The notes under the pieces were generated by a model that was given only the letters and a program-made list of their open reading frames with translations, searched no databases and had not been told where the DNA came from. Position numbers and translations under genes: made by a program. From Rhodanobacteraceae bacterium (GTDB lineage Bacteria; Acidobacteriota; Terriglobia; Terriglobales; Acidobacteriaceae), in the NCBI GenBank assembly GCA_025350865.1, contig JANXWZ010000014.1, positions 1 through 46,664 on the forward strand: 46,664 nt of DNA, in the 5' to 3' direction. Below are positions 16,339-24,198 of this stretch, piece after piece (positions within the stretch are counted from its first letter, which is position 1; each line of letters begins with the position of its first letter).

Positions 16339-17123
16339 GCGGGGGTCGGCTCCTTATTGGCTTTGCGTGCGGGGTTAACGAGGTAAGCAGCAAGGACTCC
16401 GACGAAGTAGAGCAGCAACATGGGGCTGGCGAAGAGGGTCATGCCGACCGGGTCAGGCAGCGGGCAGATGACGGCTGCGATAAGGAAGATGATGAGGATG
16501 GCGTAGCGCCACTGCTTGAGGAAGAACTTGTGATCGACCAGGCCGAAGAGGGCCAGGAAGAACATCAGCACAGGCAATTCAAAACAGATCCCGAGGCCGA
16601 GAATGACGGCCAGGAAAAAGCCCGTGTAGTCGTCGATAGTGATCATGTGGTTGAAGTCTTTGCCAAAGCCGAGGACGAGGACGCGGATAGCGTCGGGCAG
16701 AACCCAGCGGTAGCCGAACCACGCTCCGCCGAGGAAGAGGGCGACGGTGCTTCCCATGAAAGGGAAAACGTACTTGCGCTCGTGCGCGTACATACCGGGC
16801 GAGATGAAGAGCCAAAGCTGGTAGAGAATGAACGGGCTGGCGATGATCGCGCCGGCGACCAGCGAGGTCTTGATGATGAACTCAATGGCGTCGGTGGGGT
16901 GCGTCTGCGTCATTTTGAGGCCGGAGTCGAACAACGGCTTCTGGATGTAGTTGAGCAGGCGATCGTGGAAGATGGACGCGATGCCGACGCCGCCGAGCAG
17001 CCACAAGATCGCGCCGATGACGCGCTTGCGCAGTTCGTCGAGGTGCTCCATCAGCGTCATGCCGGGAAGTTCGGCGCGGTCGGTGACGGCGGCTCGGACG
17101 CGGTCTATGGGGTCGTCAACCAT
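16335..17123 (-). CDS. tatC: Twin-arginine translocase subunit TatC
   Basis: TatC is the multi-spanning receptor for twin-arginine signal peptides. The 262-residue product from ATG 17123 has MTLMEHLDELRKRVI near its N-terminus, the conserved cytoplasmic motif. FELPVLMFFLALFGLVDHKFF lies near the middle and six hydrophobic helices are seen. A start at 17195 would add 24 low-complexity residues; 17123 is preferred because it overlaps the tatA stop by a few bases, as expected for coupling. The order tatA-tatC-M28 peptidase suggests one operon, but the peptidase itself has no obvious RR motif in its native part. Confidence 0.95.
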   Translation of the reverse strand: MVDDPIDRVRAAVTDRAELPGMTLMEHLDELRKRVIGAILWLLGGVGIASIFHDRLLNYIQKPLFDSGLKMTQTHPTDAIEFIIKTSLVAGAIIASPFILYQLWLFISPGMYAHERKYVFPFMGSTVALFLGGAWFGYRWVLPDAIRVLVLGFGKDFNHMITIDDYTGFFLAVILGLGICFELPVLMFFLALFGLVDHKFFLKQWRYAILIIFLIAAVICPLPDPVGMTLFASPMLLLYFVGVLAAYLVNPARKANKEPTPA

Positions 17124-17694
17124 GGGCGGAGGTCTCAGTTTTGTGGTGCGTGGTTGCGGGGTCCGGGGTCTGCGGGATGGAGTCGAACATAGCATCGAGG
17201 CTACGGTTGCGGGGAATCGGCAGGCCGGTAGATGGTGGCATCATGGAGAGGTCGCCGTTGGTGGCAATGGGAAGTGGTTCTACGGAACTCACTTCAGTGG
17301 ATCCCATCTCAAACGATGAATTCGTTTGAGATGTGGCACCCGGTTCTGACTTGGCGGCCTCAGCGGCTATGTCTTCGGGCGCGGTCGGCGCGATGTAGGG
17401 CTGGTCGGGGTCGTACTCGACATGCGGCGTGATCGGCTGGTCGAGGGGCGCTTCACTCGATTCGATGACGGGCGCGACCGGCGCAGCGGCTTCCATGGCT
17501 TCGATCTTCTTGCGGTGTTCGGTCTGTTCGATCTGGCGGAATTCGTCGTCCATCTGCATCCGGAATTCGGAGGAGGCGCGACGGAATTCGTTCATCAGCT
17601 TGCCGACGTAGCGGGCGAGCTCGGGTAGCTTCTTCGGACCGAAGAGGAGCAGGGCGATGAAGAAGATGACGGCGCTGTCTTGAAAGCTGGGCAT
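17116..17694 (-). CDS. tatA: TatA/TatB-family translocase subunit with long tail
   Basis: The first 45 residues are a classic TatA/B module: a short N-terminus, a membrane helix (about 7-19), the FGPKKLPELAR hinge and an amphipathic helix. At 192 residues it is longer than a normal TatA (about 60-90). The extra tail is acidic and Pro/Ser-rich. Residues 118-132 (GATSQTNSSFEMGS) are encoded by a family A repeat that keeps the frame open. FGP-KLPELAR suggests TatA-type, but the long tail and single copy beside tatC would also suit TatB. No other tat gene is in the window. Confidence 0.85.
   Translation of the reverse strand: MPSFQDSAVIFFIALLLFGPKKLPELARYVGKLMNEFRRASSEFRMQMDDEFRQIEQTEHRKKIEAMEAAAPVAPVIESSEAPLDQPITPHVEYDPDQPYIAPTAPEDIAAEAAKSEPGATSQTNSSFEMGSTEVSSVEPLPIATNGDLSMMPPSTGLPIPRNRSLDAMFDSIPQTPDPATTHHKTETSAHG
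17300..17341 (-). repeat. Family A repeat copy A5, inside tatA
   Basis: On the plus strand the copy carries a perfect inverted repeat ATCTCAAAC (17306-17314) and GTTTGAGAT (17324-17332), flanked by GATCCC and GTGGCACCC. It is nearly the same as intergenic copy A3. Within tatA it is read in a different frame from the copies in the peptidase and the aminotransferase. Confidence 0.75.
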
Positions 17695-17793
17695 GTGCTT
17701 CGATCATGATACGGCAAAGTGGAGCGGTTAGTGGTGAGTGCTCAGTGGTCAGGGAGGCGACCACAGATGTAACGTTGAGATGGGGGTTACGGA

Positions 17794-18225
17794 TTGGCTA
17801 AGACGTTTACGCTGGAGGAGGCTCGGACGCTGTTGCCGGTGCTGGGTGCGCTGGTGCGGCGGGCTCGCGAGGCCGGGCTGCGGGCCGGGCGCTTCGAAAG
17901 TGAGATGCAGGAGCTCAGCCAACGGATCTTTCTGTCGGGCGGGATGCATGTGGACGTGCCGGCAGCGGCACGACGGCGGGCGGAGCGCGACAAGGCAATC
18001 CAGGAGGCGCGGTCGTCGATCGAAGAGATTGAAGAGATTGGGGCGCGGGTGGGGGATATGGAGGAGGGACGTCTGGAGTTTCCGTACTTGCTCGATGGCC
18101 GGGAAGTGTTGCTGTGCTGGTCGCTGGGTGAGGAAGATGAAATTCGGCAGTGGCGGGAGGATGAAGACGATTCGCCCCTGAAGAGCGTGAACGACGGGGT
18201 GTTCCGGCAGGATCGGCTGAACTAG
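17794..18225 (+). CDS. DUF2203 family protein
   Basis: The 143-residue protein matches DUF2203: KTFTLEEARTLLPVLGALVRRA at the start, a helical middle (about 45-90) and the signature LEFPYLLDGREVLLCWSLGEEDEIRQW near residues 93-118. The family has no established function. It is predicted cytoplasmic, strongly helical and acidic. The start is TTG; GGATT precedes it only weakly, so the exact start is less certain. It is divergent from tatA with about 100 bases between them. Confidence 0.8.
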   Translation: MAKTFTLEEARTLLPVLGALVRRAREAGLRAGRFESEMQELSQRIFLSGGMHVDVPAAARRRAERDKAIQEARSSIEEIEEIGARVGDMEEGRLEFPYLLDGREVLLCWSLGEEDEIRQWREDEDDSPLKSVNDGVFRQDRLN

Positions 18226-18245
18226 GCGTCGGAAGGTAAGAACAA

Positions 18246-18284
18246 AGGCAGAAGCAGATCCCTTCGGGACGACAAACAAAAGGG
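18246..18284 (+). repeat. Family D repeat (GACAAACAAAAGG), copy D1
   Basis: The segment reads AGGCAGAAGCAGATCCCTTC followed by GGGACGACAAACAAAAGGG. A related copy at 33741-33789 shares AGGCA, GCAGAT and GGGA-GACAAACAAAAGG. It lies in the gap after DUF2203, with a small CCCTTCGGG hairpin. Confidence 0.55.
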
Positions 18285-18371
18285 CGAAGGATGACAAAGT
18301 CTTTTGGTAGGGGTGGGGATCGGTTATAGTTCAGACTTCAAGCGAAAAATTTCAGGTGGTCGGGAGCTTCT

Positions 18372-19463
18372 ATGCAGTGGGTGGCAGCATTCAGCAGGAA
18401 GAACTGTTCTTTTTTTGTGGGCACCATTGCAGTTGGGGCGTTGCTGTTGGCTGGTTCGATGGCACAGGCCCAGGCTCCGGCGGCTGCGGGACGTGCGACG
18501 CCCGCAGCAGAGCCGGCAGCGGCGGCGGGTGGCGGGCCGAATTTCGAGACACAACTGCTGGAGAAGAGGATCGACGACCTGCTGTGGTATCAGAAGCTGG
18601 GCGACGTTGCGGACATCGACAAGAATGAGTACACGGGACCGCCGCAGGCTCATCCGCGCAAGCCGAAGGAGCCCGGCGCGACCAACCCGATCCTGCTGCA
18701 TCTGTACACGTTTATTCCGAAGAAGCTGGACAAATCCAAGCCGCAGCCGCTGGTCGTGTTCGTCCACCAGGGCGTTCATGCGAGCCTGGACACTTCGATC
18801 GATGCGCATCTTGTGCGGGACCTTGTGGAACAGGGATATACGGTGGTCGCGACCGATTACCGCGGCAGCACAGGCTATGGCCGCGGGCTCTACGAGCAGT
18901 TCGATTACGGCGGGCTGGAGACGGACGACGTCTATCTCGGCATGAAGTGGGCGCTGGATCGCTACAAGTGGCTGGATGCGAAGCGCGTGGGGATCATCGG
19001 CTGGAGCCACGGCGGCATGATCACGCTGATGAACATCTTTGCGCATCCGCACGACTACGCGGTGGCTTACGCGGGCGTGCCGGTGAGCGATTTGATCCTG
19101 CGGCTGGGGTACCAGACCGAGGGCTATCGGACGCTGTATTCGGCACCTTATGCGATTGGCGAGGCGGTGCATGACGACATCGCCGAGTACAAAAAGCGGT
19201 CGCCGGTGAACCATGTGAAGGAACTGGATACGCCGTTGCTGATCCACACCAATACGAACGACGAAGACGTGAATTACATGGAGGTCGAACACCTGATCCA
19301 GGCGCTGAAGGCCGAGGGCAAGAAGTTCGACTACAAAGTGTATGAAAACGCGCCGGGGGGGCACTACTTCAATCGGATGGATACTCCGATGGCGATCGAA
19401 TCGCGGCACGATATTTACGTGCATCTGGCGAAGTATCTGCATCCGGATGGAGCGGTGAAGTAA
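18372..19463 (+). CDS. Exported S9-like (prolyl oligopeptidase fold) serine hydrolase
   Basis: The 363-residue protein has a signal peptide (hydrophobic core about 16-33, ending AQAQA), an Ala-rich spacer, then an alpha/beta-hydrolase domain of the S9 peptidase type. The nucleophile Ser212 lies in GWSHGG. Upstream are DYRGSTGYGRGLYEQFDYGG and DDVYLGMKWALDRY. The acid is probably in HTNTNDEDVNY and the His in PGGHYFNR. There is no N-terminal beta-propeller, so it is a compact catalytic domain. A peptidase or esterase acting outside the cytoplasm is likely; the substrate is unknown. Confidence 0.85.
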   Translation: MQWVAAFSRKNCSFFVGTIAVGALLLAGSMAQAQAPAAAGRATPAAEPAAAAGGGPNFETQLLEKRIDDLLWYQKLGDVADIDKNEYTGPPQAHPRKPKEPGATNPILLHLYTFIPKKLDKSKPQPLVVFVHQGVHASLDTSIDAHLVRDLVEQGYTVVATDYRGSTGYGRGLYEQFDYGGLETDDVYLGMKWALDRYKWLDAKRVGIIGWSHGGMITLMNIFAHPHDYAVAYAGVPVSDLILRLGYQTEGYRTLYSAPYAIGEAVHDDIAEYKKRSPVNHVKELDTPLLIHTNTNDEDVNYMEVEHLIQALKAEGKKFDYKVYENAPGGHYFNRMDTPMAIESRHDIYVHLAKYLHPDGAVK

Positions 19464-19490
19464 GAGGAAACAAACCGACCTGGGCGCGAG

Positions 19491-19952
19491 TTACTCTTCG
19501 TGCATCAGCGTTTCTCCGTTGGGGCCGACCTGGACTTCGCCCTTTTTTGCTCCTTTGAGGGTGGCGGCTTCGTAGACTACGAGTTTGCCTTTTTTGGTGA
19601 GGGACTCAACCTTGGTGATTTTGGCGGTGCCGGCCTTGGCGGCGAGGGCCTTTTGCACGGGGGCCGGGAGCGAGTCGAGGGCGACTTCTTCTTCGATCTC
19701 ATTGAGCGTGCCGTCGGCGGCGATCTGGATGTCGCGCGTGTGGCCGTTGACGACGGTCTCTGCCTCAAACACCTTCTTGCCGCCTTCCATTTCGGTGGCG
19801 AAGCCCTTGATGGTTGCGCCCTGCGTATTGGCCTGGACGGTTTTCTCGACCGCAGCCGGCAGCGCGGTGCGCGCGATTTTGTGCTCCTGCGCATGGAGCG
19901 CGATGGGTGCGATGGCGAAGAGCGAGAGTGCGATGTGCTGGGACAACTTCAT
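19491..19952 (-). CDS. Exported PepSY-like domain protein
   Basis: From ATG 19952, preceded by GGAGGATCAA, the 153-residue protein has a signal peptide (MKLSQHIALSLFAIAPIALHA) and two PepSY-like repeats. Each has a LPAAVEKTVQ or LPAPVQKALAA helix followed by strands (KKVFEAETVVNGHTRDIQI and KLVVYEAATLKGAKKGEVQV). PepSY-like domains are thought to inhibit peptidases. The gene faces the S9-like peptidase across 27 bases, an appealing but unproven link. An in-frame upstream ATG would add 89 unlikely residues. Confidence 0.75.
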   Translation of the reverse strand: MKLSQHIALSLFAIAPIALHAQEHKIARTALPAAVEKTVQANTQGATIKGFATEMEGGKKVFEAETVVNGHTRDIQIAADGTLNEIEEEVALDSLPAPVQKALAAKAGTAKITKVESLTKKGKLVVYEAATLKGAKKGEVQVGPNGETLMHEE

Positions 19953-20106
19953 TTGATCCTCCGACCCGTTACTGCGGGGTACGAGGCAAAGTGTACGAAG
20001 CGAAACTGTGTTGATTCTTAAGACAGGCGGTAGGATTGGATGAAGTGCCGTTTTGTGCGGGGCGGCGTCGAACGGTAAGGTTCCGGCCAGCAGGTTGAGA
20101 TGAGGG

Positions 20107-21264
20107 ATGATGAGAGCGAAGGGACTTCGGGGGGCGTTGGCGCTGGGTTTGGCAGGAGCGGCGGTTGGCTGCGCGGGATTCTTTCCCGATAAGACCACGA
20201 CCACCGGAACTCCCGGCACATCGAGTGGTAACTACGTATATGTCGTGAACCAGACGACCAATACGCTGAGCCAGTTTTCGCTCGCGTCGTCGGCCTTGAC
20301 CGCGATTGCGGGTTCGCCGCTGTCGCTCTCGTCGGTGCTTGCTTCGTCGAGCGCCAGTTCGGTTGTCGTGACTCGTGCGAACTCGTATTTGTATGTGGGT
20401 GGACAGGGCGGGATCGCCTGTTTCGCAATCGGCTCGACCGGCGCGTTGACGGCGACGACGGCCTGCACCCTGACCAGCACGGGCGACTTCGTTTCGCTGG
20501 ATACGTCTCCGGACGGCAAATGGCTGGTGGGGCTGGATTCGGTGAACCACTCGATCAATATCTATGGGATCGCCGCGTCGACGGGCGTGTTGTCGCTGAA
20601 CGGGACGGCGGTCGCTTACCCGCTGGCGATGGGCGGCAACAGCAGCGTGGCGCAGACGATTCGCGTGGCTCCGACAGGCAACTATGTTGGGGTGGCGCTG
20701 GGGACGGCGGGCGACGTGGTCTATCCGTTTGCGACCGGTACGGGAGTTTTGAGCAATGGGCAGCAGATTCAGTTCACGGCGACCGGTACCAACACCAGCG
20801 ACAATGCCCTGACGTTTGATTCGACCGGGGCGTACCTGTATATCGCGCGAGTGATCTCCGGCGCGGGAAACAGTAAAGTAGCCAGCTACAGCATCGGGGC
20901 AACGGGTGCGCTGACTGCGGTTCAGACGGCTGCCGCAGGCGATGCGCCGGTGGCGGTGATGATCGATAGCACAGGCAAGTACCTGTACACGGCGAATCAT
21001 GGCAGCGGGAATGTGTCGGGGTATTCGATTTCGAGCGGCGTAATGACCGCGTTGTCGGGCTCGCCGTATTCGAGCGGGTTGGGGGCTGCGGCGCTGGTCG
21101 AGGATAACTCCAATAAGTACGTGATTGCTGCAGCGTCAAACGGCTCGTACGACTACACGCTGTACAGCTTCGACGCGCTGACGGCAGGCAAGCTCGATGC
21201 AGTTTCGGTGGGGGCGAGCGGGAGTGATCCGGCGGGTTCCATTGCGGTTGCGGCAACCCATTAG
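20107..21264 (+). CDS. Lactonase/YncE-like beta-propeller lipoprotein
   Basis: The 385-residue protein has a lipoprotein-type signal peptide (GALALGLAGAAVGC; lipobox AVGC). About seven repeats follow of the pattern YVYVVNQTTNTLSQFSLA, YLYVGGQGGIACFAIGSTGALT, KYLYTANHGSGNVSGYSI, typical of 6-phosphogluconolactonase (Lgl/YncE) propellers. Such acidobacterial proteins are numerous and usually lack evidence for lactonase activity. The most cautious call is an envelope-anchored propeller. Two ATGs occur in tandem (20107, 20110) after GAGATGAGGG. Confidence 0.8.
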   Translation: MMRAKGLRGALALGLAGAAVGCAGFFPDKTTTTGTPGTSSGNYVYVVNQTTNTLSQFSLASSALTAIAGSPLSLSSVLASSSASSVVVTRANSYLYVGGQGGIACFAIGSTGALTATTACTLTSTGDFVSLDTSPDGKWLVGLDSVNHSINIYGIAASTGVLSLNGTAVAYPLAMGGNSSVAQTIRVAPTGNYVGVALGTAGDVVYPFATGTGVLSNGQQIQFTATGTNTSDNALTFDSTGAYLYIARVISGAGNSKVASYSIGATGALTAVQTAAAGDAPVAVMIDSTGKYLYTANHGSGNVSGYSISSGVMTALSGSPYSSGLGAAALVEDNSNKYVIAAASNGSYDYTLYSFDALTAGKLDAVSVGASGSDPAGSIAVAATH

Positions 21265-21280
21265 TGCCACAACCATTGAC

Positions 21281-21318
21281 GAGGTCATTCTGAGCGCAGC
21301 GAAGAATTTCCGTATTTC
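21281..21318 (-). repeat. Family B hairpin repeat, copy B2
   Basis: The plus strand reads GAGGTCATTCTGAGCGCAGC then GAAGAATTTCCGTATTT. This is the reverse complement of the AATAC-GAGATTCTTCGC-CAGAATGAC type seen at 14577 and 45013. It lies just after the propeller gene. Confidence 0.7.
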
Positions 21319-21340
21319 GCTCGTCCAACCCCGATCGTCC

Positions 21341-21380
21341 GGGTGACTCATCTCAAACGGTTTCATCGTTCGGACTGGGT
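21341..21380 (-). repeat. Family A dispersed repeat, divergent copy A6
   Basis: On the minus strand this reads CGTTTGAGATGAGTCACCC, related to the TTTGAGATGGGGCACCC end of A3 and A5 with small changes. It is preceded by an imperfect CGAACGATGAAACCG stretch. It is sandwiched between two family B copies in the 287-base gap between the propeller and SH3 genes. Confidence 0.5.
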
Positions 21381-21434
21381 CGAGCAAAAGCTAGAGCAAT
21401 TTGCCCTTAGGACTTCACTCAACCCACCACTCGC

Positions 21435-21466
21435 GTCATTCTGGCGTAGCCAGAATCTCCGTATTT
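21435..21466 (-). repeat. Family B hairpin repeat, copy B3
   Basis: The perfect hairpin TTCTGGC-gta-GCCAGAA is flanked by GTCA and TCTCCGTATTT. The same stem with other loop bases occurs at 28014 (ttc) and 33791 (tgc). Confidence 0.8.
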
Positions 21467-21551
21467 GCATTGTGCCAAACGCCGCGAACCATTCTAAGCA
21501 AGCGCGATTCCGAAAGCCCGATGGTAACCTTCGGTTAGGGATGGGGAAACA

Positions 21552-22790
21552 TTGAAAACGCGGATTCTCAGCTGTTTTTTGACGGGTTTGTTGTTGTTTG
21601 CGGCTGGATGCAGCCGCTTCAAGCCGGCACCGGTGGACCACTATGTCTATGTGACATCGAAGAGCCAGAAGCTGCGGGACCGGGTAGCGGCTGTGTCGAA
21701 TCCGGCCGGAGTTGTGGCCAACGGCGACAAGCTGAAGGTGCTGGAGCGAGTGAAGCACTGGGTGAAGGTGCAGACCCCTAAGGCCGAAATCGGGTGGATT
21801 GAAGAGAAGGCCGTTGTCACGGAGGAGCAGGCGGGAGATTTCTCGAAGCTGAAAGCCGATCACGAGAGCGACCCGACGGTGGCCGGGGGCGTAATTCGTG
21901 ACGAGGTCTACATGCACCTCAAGCCAGGGCGGGACGCGCCCCACTTCTTCCTGCTCCAGGAGGGCGCGAAGCTCCAGTTGCTGCGGAGGGCAACGCTGGA
22001 GAAGGCGGCTCCGGGGACCAGCGGCGCGAGAGCCCAGAAGGCGATTCCGCAGGCGGCTGGGACGAATGCAGCGAAGAAGCCTGCGGCGGGTGGCGTGAAA
22101 GCTCCTGAAGCGACGGTCGAATCGGCAATTGCGAAAGGCAAAGCAGCGGCGACTCCTGCGGTCGAACTTGCGCCGCCGGTGATGGAGGACTGGTGGCTGG
22201 CGCGGGACCCAGCCGGGCACACGGGCTGGTTGTATGCGCGAATGGTCGACGTGGACGCTCCAGATGCACTGACGCGGTACGCGGAGAATCAGAAGTTTAT
22301 TGGGGCGTATGTGTTGACGACGGTCCACGACGAGGGCGCGCCGGGCGACCTGAAGGACATTCCGGTGTACGTGACTGTGCTGGCCCCATACAAGGCGGGC
22401 TTGCCTTACGACTTCGATCAGGTACGGGTCTTTACCTGGAGCGTGAAGATGCACCGGTACGAGACCGGTTTCCGCGAAAAGAATATCGAGGGCTATCTGC
22501 CGGTGACTGTGCAGAAGATGAAAGACCCGGGCGGCAAATCGGCGGTGGCGCAGGAGGAGTTGCCGGCCTTTACCTACAAGGTGCTGGCGGCGGATGCGGG
22601 GCCGGTCGCGCCCGATCCGGAGACCGGCGAGATCAAGCCGGGGAGGCTGATCGCGAAGACGTACCGGCTGGAAGGGAACTCGCTGCGTCGGATTGGGAGC
22701 GGGGTTGGTGCGCTGACTACGGACGCGGTGGCGCACCCGGTGGTTGAGGTGAAGAAGGATAAGAAGGGTGGTAAGGGGAAGAAGAAGTAA
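21552..22790 (+). CDS. SH3-domain lipoprotein
   Basis: The 412-residue protein has a lipoprotein signal peptide (LTGLLLFAAGCSR, lipobox FAAGC) and a bacterial SH3-like domain at about 30-95 (YVTSKSQKLRDRVAAV, VKHWVKVQTPKAEIGWIEE). A second partial SH3-like segment follows (WWLARDPAGHTGWLYARMV near residue 213) after an Ala/Lys-rich linker. The C-terminus ends in a Lys/Gly-rich tail (KKDKKGGKGKKK). SH3b domains often bind cell-wall peptides, so envelope binding is probable. The start is TTG after GGGGAAAC. No enzymatic domain is visible. Confidence 0.8.
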   Translation: MKTRILSCFLTGLLLFAAGCSRFKPAPVDHYVYVTSKSQKLRDRVAAVSNPAGVVANGDKLKVLERVKHWVKVQTPKAEIGWIEEKAVVTEEQAGDFSKLKADHESDPTVAGGVIRDEVYMHLKPGRDAPHFFLLQEGAKLQLLRRATLEKAAPGTSGARAQKAIPQAAGTNAAKKPAAGGVKAPEATVESAIAKGKAAATPAVELAPPVMEDWWLARDPAGHTGWLYARMVDVDAPDALTRYAENQKFIGAYVLTTVHDEGAPGDLKDIPVYVTVLAPYKAGLPYDFDQVRVFTWSVKMHRYETGFREKNIEGYLPVTVQKMKDPGGKSAVAQEELPAFTYKVLAADAGPVAPDPETGEIKPGRLIAKTYRLEGNSLRRIGSGVGALTTDAVAHPVVEVKKDKKGGKGKKK

Positions 22791-22810
22791 AGGGTTTCCG
22801 AAGTGTCAGA

Positions 22811-23314
22811 TTAGGGAGTCGCGCGTTTAGTTGAGGCTTCAACACGTTCCTTGAGACCGGCGGCCAGTCGATCTGCGGAGTTTACGCTCTCCTTTTCACG
22901 ATTCCTTTCGAGTCGCGCTAGCCTTTTATGATCGGTCACGGACCACAACAGATCCTTAGTCTTTGCATCATAGATATTCAGCTGCAACTGAGGGTCTATC
23001 ATCTCGCGGCTGTAGACTTGCGTCTTTCCCGTATAGGTATTTGCCGAAGTTGAAATTCTTGTGCCCTCGTCCACGACGAAGTGCTTCACTTCAAGTATTA
23101 CTTGGGCCTCGGAGGGTGACCCGACGAGTTGGTATCTGCCCCAAATTTTGGGTTGCGAGTAAAACTCATCGAATGCAAGGGGATTGCCGCCTCCATTCGT
23201 AACAAACACCTTTTGAGCATTCACAATGAAATCGGGGATCAGTGCCTGAGGTACTACCTTTTTCTTGCTCGCTCCAGCGGTGAGACAAGCTAGGCAGACC
23301 AAAGCTATCGACAT
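22811..23314 (-). CDS. Small secreted protein of unknown function
   Basis: The 167-residue protein has a short signal-like N-terminus (MSIALVCLACLTAGASKKK). It then shows a mixed alpha/beta domain with VFVTNGGGNPLAFDEFYSQ, RYQLVGSPSEAQVILEVKHF and LQLNIYDAKTKDLLWSVTD. The pattern resembles small acidobacterial secreted proteins containing a conserved LLW motif, but I cannot name a family with confidence. An in-frame stop directly precedes the ATG, so the start is fixed. It is somewhat AT-richer than its neighbours. It converges with the SH3 gene. Confidence 0.6.
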   Translation of the reverse strand: MSIALVCLACLTAGASKKKVVPQALIPDFIVNAQKVFVTNGGGNPLAFDEFYSQPKIWGRYQLVGSPSEAQVILEVKHFVVDEGTRISTSANTYTGKTQVYSREMIDPQLQLNIYDAKTKDLLWSVTDHKRLARLERNREKESVNSADRLAAGLKERVEASTKRATP

Positions 23315-23460
23315 TTATCTCTTCATGGACTTACTCCTGTTCGGTCCAGTTGTATCACGGAGACTGAGATTGAATACGGCCGCAGTCCTCACGGGCAGGT
23401 TGTTAGACGATAAACGATATGCTCTTTACAGCATTATGGGTTGTAGCGCATGATTGAGAC

Positions 23461-23824
23461 ATGAGCTGGAACGCCTACTTCCACCCGAAGTTCAAGGCTA
23501 AGCTTGACGAACTTTCGGCTGAGGTGCAGGACGAACTTCTGTCTATGCTGACTCCTTTGCGTCGGCATGGTCCGGTATTAGGGCGTCCTGACGTCTTTCA
23601 CCTTGAAAGATTCGAAGTACGCGAATATGAAAGAACTTCGGTTCAACGCGGATGGCGGCGTATGGCGGGTTGCGTTTGCGTTTGATCCGAAACGTGACGC
23701 CATTATCTTGATTGCTGGAGACAAGTCGGGAGGCAGTGAGAAATCGTTCTATCGCCGCCTCATCGAAAAAGCAGACAAGCGCTTCAAGGAACATCTGGAA
23801 TTGATCTTAGGAGGACGGGAATGA
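23461..23824 (+). pseudogene. RelE/Gp49-family toxin, disrupted by a one-base frameshift
   Basis: The first frame (ATG 23461) encodes MSWNAYFHPKFKAKLDELSA through LGRPDVF and then goes off pattern. The next frame begins TLKDSKYANMKELRF and continues WRVAFAFDPKRDAIILIAGD and FYRRLIEKADKRFKEHL, the conserved body of phage-Gp49/HigB-like toxins. Removing one base near 23599 (GTCTTT-C-ACC) gives a continuous VFTLKDSKYANMKELRF of about 120 residues. The second part ends at 23824, overlapping the antitoxin ATG as ATGA. Either the toxin has decayed or there is a sequencing error; a functional +1 shift is possible but unsupported. Confidence 0.8.
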
Positions 23825-24198
23825 AAGGGATGGTATCGGTTGATGAGGTGATCGCTGCGCTGCCTAAGGCCCGGCAACTGGCTATTGAAAAGCGGGGCGC
23901 GGAGCTGCTGGCAAAGGTAGAGCGCCGGATGACGCTCGCCGAGCTGCGCAAACAACGTCACCTAAGCCAGACGAAAATGGCAGAAGTTCTAGGCATCGGC
24001 CAGATGCAGATTTCCCGGCTCGAGAAGAGGAAGGATCCAAGACTGTCGACGATCGAACGCACGGTTGCGGCCATGGGTGGGAGCTTGACTGTGATCGTGA
24101 CGTTCCCGGATCAAGAGCCGGTAATCCTGACGGCCCATCGCTCGCCAGAAACTAAGATTGCCCCCGCAAGAAGTCCAAAGCGGAAGCGTCAAGCGTAG
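23821..24198 (+). CDS. XRE-family antitoxin
   Basis: The 125-residue protein has a helical N-terminus (VSVDEVIAALPKARQLAIEK), a helix-turn-helix (MTLAELRKQRHLSQTKMAEVLGIGQMQISRLEKR, about 38-71) and a following helix (LSTIERTVAAMGGSLTVIVTF). This is typical of antitoxins paired with Gp49-like RelE toxins. The basic tail (SPKRKRQA) overlaps the convergent aminotransferase by ten bases. It would neutralise the toxin and repress its own promoter. Its toxin is frameshifted, as in the first toxin-antitoxin locus of this window. Confidence 0.85.
   Translation: MKGMVSVDEVIAALPKARQLAIEKRGAELLAKVERRMTLAELRKQRHLSQTKMAEVLGIGQMQISRLEKRKDPRLSTIERTVAAMGGSLTVIVTFPDQEPVILTAHRSPETKIAPARSPKRKRQA

Noticed and set aside
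23603-23824. A separate short toxin starting at the internal TTG
   Set aside because: The upstream frame holds the matching N-terminal half, so a frameshifted single gene explains both better.
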